From the NCBI GenBank assembly GCA_026419785.1, contig JAODTK010004998.1:1-64000 (forward strand): a DNA stretch of 64,000 nt. Reading direction: 5' to 3'. The DNA comes from Sclerodactyla briareus (lineage: Eukaryota > Echinodermata > Holothuroidea > Dendrochirotida > Sclerodactylidae). Position 1 is the stretch's first letter. Each line of letters starts with the position of its first letter. Shown here piece after piece: positions 60,001 to 64,000 of this stretch. The notes beneath the pieces are model-generated. The model worked only from the letters and a program-made list of their open reading frames with translations. It searched no databases and was not told where the DNA came from. A program made the translations under genes and the position numbers.

Positions 60001-60514
60001 TGTACTCCATGACCTCTTACTTGACAGGATTTTTATTGTATTGTCCAGACAGCCCGCTCCTTTAATTTGCTACACCTCCGCGCAGGGTTCCTGGTGCGCG
60101 GAAGTTTGTAACAAAATCATACAGAATGGAATCAGGACCATCAGGATTTGGATCGCATCCCTGCGTAGTGATTCCTTGAAGGGTGATTACTAAGATATGA
60201 ATGCAAGATTTAACATTGGCAGTTTTTGTCATGTTCTTTCGGCTATTTTTTGGAGTGAAAGAAAGGTCTGGATGTGCTGCAAGGCGGAGGAGCTGTTTGT
60301 TTCTTACCCTCTTATCATTCTATTTTAAAATGGTAATTGGAAATAGAGGTTGGTTTGGTGGTTGGGCGTTTTTTTGTAGATGTCTATAAAGGAATCGATA
60401 TGTCCTCATATGGCATCGGATCACACTCGGCGATTGGGTACCTTTGTGTCCCTTCCTTACTGTATTCGTTCTTCCAGACGAGGCATGGAAGACATGCTCT
60501 TAAGCGCTGTCACC

Positions 60515-60645
60515 TTGTGCGATTACGAACGATACGATACGATAACATTTATCGGATGGGGTGTTCACACTTGTGCGATACGAACGATACGATACGACGA
60601 TAAATTTACGGATGGAGTGTTCACACTTGTGGGGGGGGCAAAACT
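60515..60645 (+). repeat. GATACGAT-rich tandem array (left arm)
   Basis: Two to three units of about 56 bases, each with CACTTGTGCGAT, CGAACGATACGATACGA, a TAA-ATTTA-CGGATG segment and GTGTTCA. The array is in inverted orientation to 61,930-62,108. Confidence 0.75.
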
Positions 60646-60873
60646 AAAATGTCGACATAAATTAATCGGATGTCTCGGCGCTTAACATTGACGGAGAAAG
60701 TAGTGGGATTTTAGTTGAGAAAGCACATGTTTCCCCCTTTTTGTCGCTTCAGACGGTGGAATAGCCTCGTCGGCAAAATTGTTGAATACAAGATGAAAAT
60801 TCAAAGCAATTCGAAGCTTGTGTCTTCCTCAGTACTGTGGAGAGGCATGTGATGAAATAGTGTTATCGACCAT

Positions 60874-61347
60874 TTGATAGCGAACAAACACCGTTACAGC
60901 CGCTTCTCTAGTCGTCGAGCCTTTCCTGAGCCTGTCCCTCCCCTTCAACTCTCTGAGGTACCGCGCAAGGCTGCGCCAACTATGAGTTACTTGCCGCCCC
61001 GGCGGACGGCCCTAACCCAAGTAGTCTCGTGGAGGAGACAGAAACGCGGTGACGGTATCGTTCCACCGGGAGCCCAAAGAAGGGATCAATTGACGATTCA
61101 CGAATGGCGCTGGACTCGCCATCCCCGCCTACCGTTTCGTTGGACACCCAGACTTATTAGCTCGGTATCCAGAATCAATGTAAAGAGTGAGGTAGCCAAG
61201 GAAGGCATTCAGTCAATTCAGTCAATTGAACTGAAAAGTGGAGGAGCATGGGTAATAGGCTCAAAACAAGACAACGTGGAAATAATGCCTACGGCTCCGC
61301 CACCTGTGTCCCCTACTACGTTCCTCACTGACCACATGACACTATAA
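60874..61347 (+). other. Unrecognised 157-codon frame between inverted arrays
   Basis: An open frame starting MIANKHRYSRFSSRRAF. It is Pro/Arg-rich early and has a Ser/Ile/Glu patch (KEGIQSIQSIELKSGG) later. It lies wholly between the two inverted GATACGAT arrays, so it might be cargo or a remnant coding part of that element. No transposase motif is visible. Confidence 0.25.
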
Positions 61348-61929
61348 CTGGCGTTTAGATCGACATCAATCTTCCCCTATAGCTTCTGTCCATTGCCTCC
61401 CTCGGTTTCTTTCCCGACTCTTTTGCACACGAGGCGTTAGGGGTGAAAGGGTCCCGTCAAGGACGTCAGCTGTGGATCGACCCCCTCTGGGAAACTCCCT
61501 CCTACACACCCCTCTCAAACAGCCACAACACCCCTCCCGCCACTCACTACTAACAGATATCTCCCTTCTTTGCATGTCCATTGATAATTGGTGAGCGACG
61601 AAACAGGACCCTCCCATACCTCAACGGTCACGCTATATGTGTATATGGGGAAGGCAGCATGGATTCGAACTAAAATAATGGTTTCGAGGCCCCTGCATGG
61701 CGGCAATAGAGACGAGAAGCTCATTCAGGAGGCCAATAGTCTTCCCCGGATACGTCACTACCCAATTACATTAATAAAAACCCCTTATTTTATCACGAAA
61801 ACCCACTTGTCACGCCAAACTTCCCCCCAAGCAAAGCCTGTTTGGCGCGTTCCATACTCTGCGCATTTTGGAATTGCGCCAAGTTTATTCACTGCATGCG
61901 CAATTTAGCGGCATCCGTAAATTGATCGT

Positions 61930-62108
61930 ACGATAAAAGTTAACTATTTTCACATACGACGTCCGATTCAAATTTATCGTATCGTACGTATCGTATAGCC
62001 ACAGGTTGGAACACTCCCATTGAAATAACACTTTTTAACTCGACGTCCGAGAAATTCATCGTATTGTATCGTTTATCGTCTAGTATCGCACAAGTGTGAA
62101 CAGGCACT
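61930..62108 (-). repeat. GATACGAT-rich array (right arm)
   Basis: On the minus strand it reads GTTCACACTTGTGCGATAC, then ACGATAAACGATAC, CGGACGTCG, GTGTTC and a second partial unit with ACGATACGTACGATACGA. The units are longer and more diverged than in the left arm. With the left arm it bounds about 1.6 kb. Confidence 0.7.
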
Positions 62109-62299
62109 TTAGTAGCGCCTTTTAATGTTGTATTAATTAGCTCTATAATGAGATGACGCGGGGTCAATAGTCAGTTATACACGATTGTCAGGTGTTATCG
62201 CACAATTTGTTTTGTGTACTCTGTTGGATCGTTTAAGGAATGTCCGGCTATCAGGGAAGTGTGAATACACATATAAGCCATAGTGAACATTTTTCTTTC

Positions 62300-62360
62300 T
62301 TAATTCGGCATGGGCGTCAATCCATTTCGAAACGGCGGGGGGGGGGGGGGGGTCGAGGCT
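62300..62360 (+). repeat. CATGGGCGT-type repeat with G run
   Basis: CATGGGCGTCAATCC followed shortly by a run of about 16 G. It is the same start motif as 63,211 and the minus-strand repeat at 11,655. Confidence 0.4.
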
Positions 62361-62755
62361 GACTGCGATACACCATCTAGCGGAGCGCCACCATTGGTTT
62401 GGCGCGTAGCGTCTCGAGGACAATGGAAGGAAAATTTTGGCGTTAACCTCCAGATCGCCGAAATGGCATTGCCTCCTAAATTGCAAACATCTAAGTGTTT
62501 TTCATTGAGTGAAAGAAAATGTGAGAATTGCCACGCTTCTACGACCTCTTCATATGTTTGTGAGAGAAAATGTCAGCAAGTGACTACAAACCAAATAATA
62601 CCAAGACCCACTTCCGGTTCACAATTTGGGTAATTGGGGAGCGATCGTGAATGGATTTTGAATGAAATGGTCACTCCGATTGCCCAAACGGTACGTTCGG
62701 TACACGCAGTTGAATCCACGGCATAGCTTTTTGGTTCTTTTTCATGGACGGCGGA

Positions 62756-62787
62756 GGGGGGGGGGGGGGGGGAGGGGGGGGGGGGGG
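62756..62787 (+). repeat. Poly(G) run
   Basis: About 30 G with one or two A interruptions. It has G-quadruplex potential; length is uncertain in any sequencing method. Confidence 0.9.
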
Positions 62788-63204
62788 CTGGAATAGTTTA
62801 TAGGGTCTTTCTTGACCTATTTTACGGAGCGGATGCAGTGGCGCGGACATGGGTATTTGTAGAGGCTCAGTGTATTTGATGGTGGGCTTTCATAACTATT
62901 CCTTTGCCTCGTATTTCTTCTCCATTTCCCGCCCGACTTATGTTCACTTGCACTACTCGAGTTCTCGAGTCGAGCTCCACTTGATTAGGCCTTGCACTGA
63001 CCGATGCCCGTTATGATGGGGGTTTTACCCTAACAGTGGTTTCCTATGCACCTGACTGTACTGTCTTAACTATATTGGCAGAACAGTGACCGATCTCAGA
63101 AAAATATGTACCCTTCTTGAATAATATATTCAAGGTTGGTGTTAAAGAAAGTTTACAGAATTAGCAGCTAGATAGACGTGTACCATTTAAGAGCAAAAAT
63201 GTAA

Positions 63205-63345
63205 AAGAGTCCATGGGCGTCACAGGTTGGGGGACGGGGGGGGGGGGGAACATGTCCCCCCCACTTTCAAAAGTGGGGGGATTCATATGTTTGTCCCCCA
63301 CTTTTCCGGCCGTATAAAAATCATAGGCATATCCCCAATTTCGTA
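63205..63345 (+). repeat. CATGGGCGT-type repeat with G/C palindrome
   Basis: A CCATGGGCGTCACAGG start, a G run, then CCCCCCACTTTCAAAAGTGG and a second GTCCCCCACTTTT. The pair of CCCCCACTTT blocks is both palindromic and directly repeated. Probably a short nonautonomous repeat. Confidence 0.5.
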
Positions 63346-64000
63346 TCACCTAAACTGATTCAAGTTTTTTCTAGAAACAAAACAAATGCTCTTTGGAATT
63401 TTCTTCAAGTCCACTAATTCCAGGTGCGGACCCCAGTTGGAAAAAAAAAAAGATCCGACTAGGGCCGAAGTGGAAGGAATACACATGTTTCATACCGAGT
63501 CTTTCGAATTTGAATCGAAATAACCATAAGTGCATAATATTTTCAAGTGTTTCGCGCGCACTGGCGTTGTTCTTCTTTCCAGGCGTTAGGCTAAATGTGC
63601 GATGTAATGCTGTCGAATCATTTTTTTCCTTCGATTAATTTCAGAAGTCTTTGGGGACTGCTCCCCTCCCTCTCCCCATTTTTCTGAGATGAAAAATTCT
63701 GGCCTAAATTTTGTGGAAAATTGGGAAGGACAAAAGCAGTGAAAAAAAATGCCTGATTTTTTGCATACTTTTTCGATAAAATCCTCGGAAACATTCAATT
63801 TATTTTTTTCACGGCTTCGCGGCGCCCAGTATTTCCTCCGATGACTGGTTGTACAATTCGGGTACAAATTTTCGGCTCTACCAATTAGAGTCGTCCGTAA
63901 GCCTAATAGCTTTCCCTTCGATCCCACCATAGCCGTTCGTAAAACCCCTGATCTCACGCAAGCCAAGTATGAAGGTAAATACAAAAAAATACCATGTGCG

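Noticed and set aside
61366..61724. Pair of minus frames between the inverted arrays
   Set aside because: Arg/Gly/Ser-rich, under 85 codons, no transposase motif, and they are not supported by splice sites.

Overview
The window looks like invertebrate animal nuclear DNA. It is AT-rich, has spliced exons flanked by GT/AG sites, tRNA-derived SINEs, CR1/L2-like LINEs, a Ty3/gypsy element and many microsatellites. The only recognisable host gene encodes a fibrinogen-related (FReD) lectin. The SINE head and tail types, together with a FReD gene, fit a marine invertebrate, possibly a deuterostome such as an echinoderm, hemichordate or cephalochordate. That placement is inference. Nothing looks bacterial: no operons, no long ORFs, no ribosome-binding sites.

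Main layout: a unit of about 13-14.5 kb is present twice in the same orientation, at roughly 4.9-17.9 kb (copy 1) and 36.8-51.3 kb (copy 2). Each copy carries a signal-peptide exon, a linker exon ending in a Cys-containing segment, an isolated central FReD exon, and then a complete three-exon FReD. Copy 2 is better preserved; copy 1 has frameshifts in nearly every FReD exon. A short flank of the unit reappears at 26.85-27.2 kb and 51.34-51.65 kb with the same SINE, so copy 1 was split by insertions between 17.87 and 26.85 kb.

Between and after the copies lie mobile elements. A gypsy retrotransposon on the minus strand occupies 17,872-23,696, with LTRs, a tRNA-Leu-type primer site, a polypurine tract and an ATAT target duplication. 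Three minus-strand LINEs lie at 27.7-30.5, 32.3-35.05 and 35.8-36.7 kb, and a 3' fragment of the second recurs at 54.65-55.0 kb. SINEs lie at 7.7, 26.9 and 51.4 kb, and SINE-like tails at 25.8 and 26.4 kb. A 1.1-kb extremely C-rich tract lies at 30.5-31.6 kb. A small perfect-ended foldback lies at 58.0 kb, and an inverted pair of GATACGAT-rich arrays lies at 60.5 and 62.0 kb.

The host exons and all the transposon reading frames are broken mainly by one-base insertions and deletions, and the two LTRs of one element also differ largely by indels. This may mean an unpolished long-read assembly rather than true decay, so every broken gene call here should be read with that in mind.
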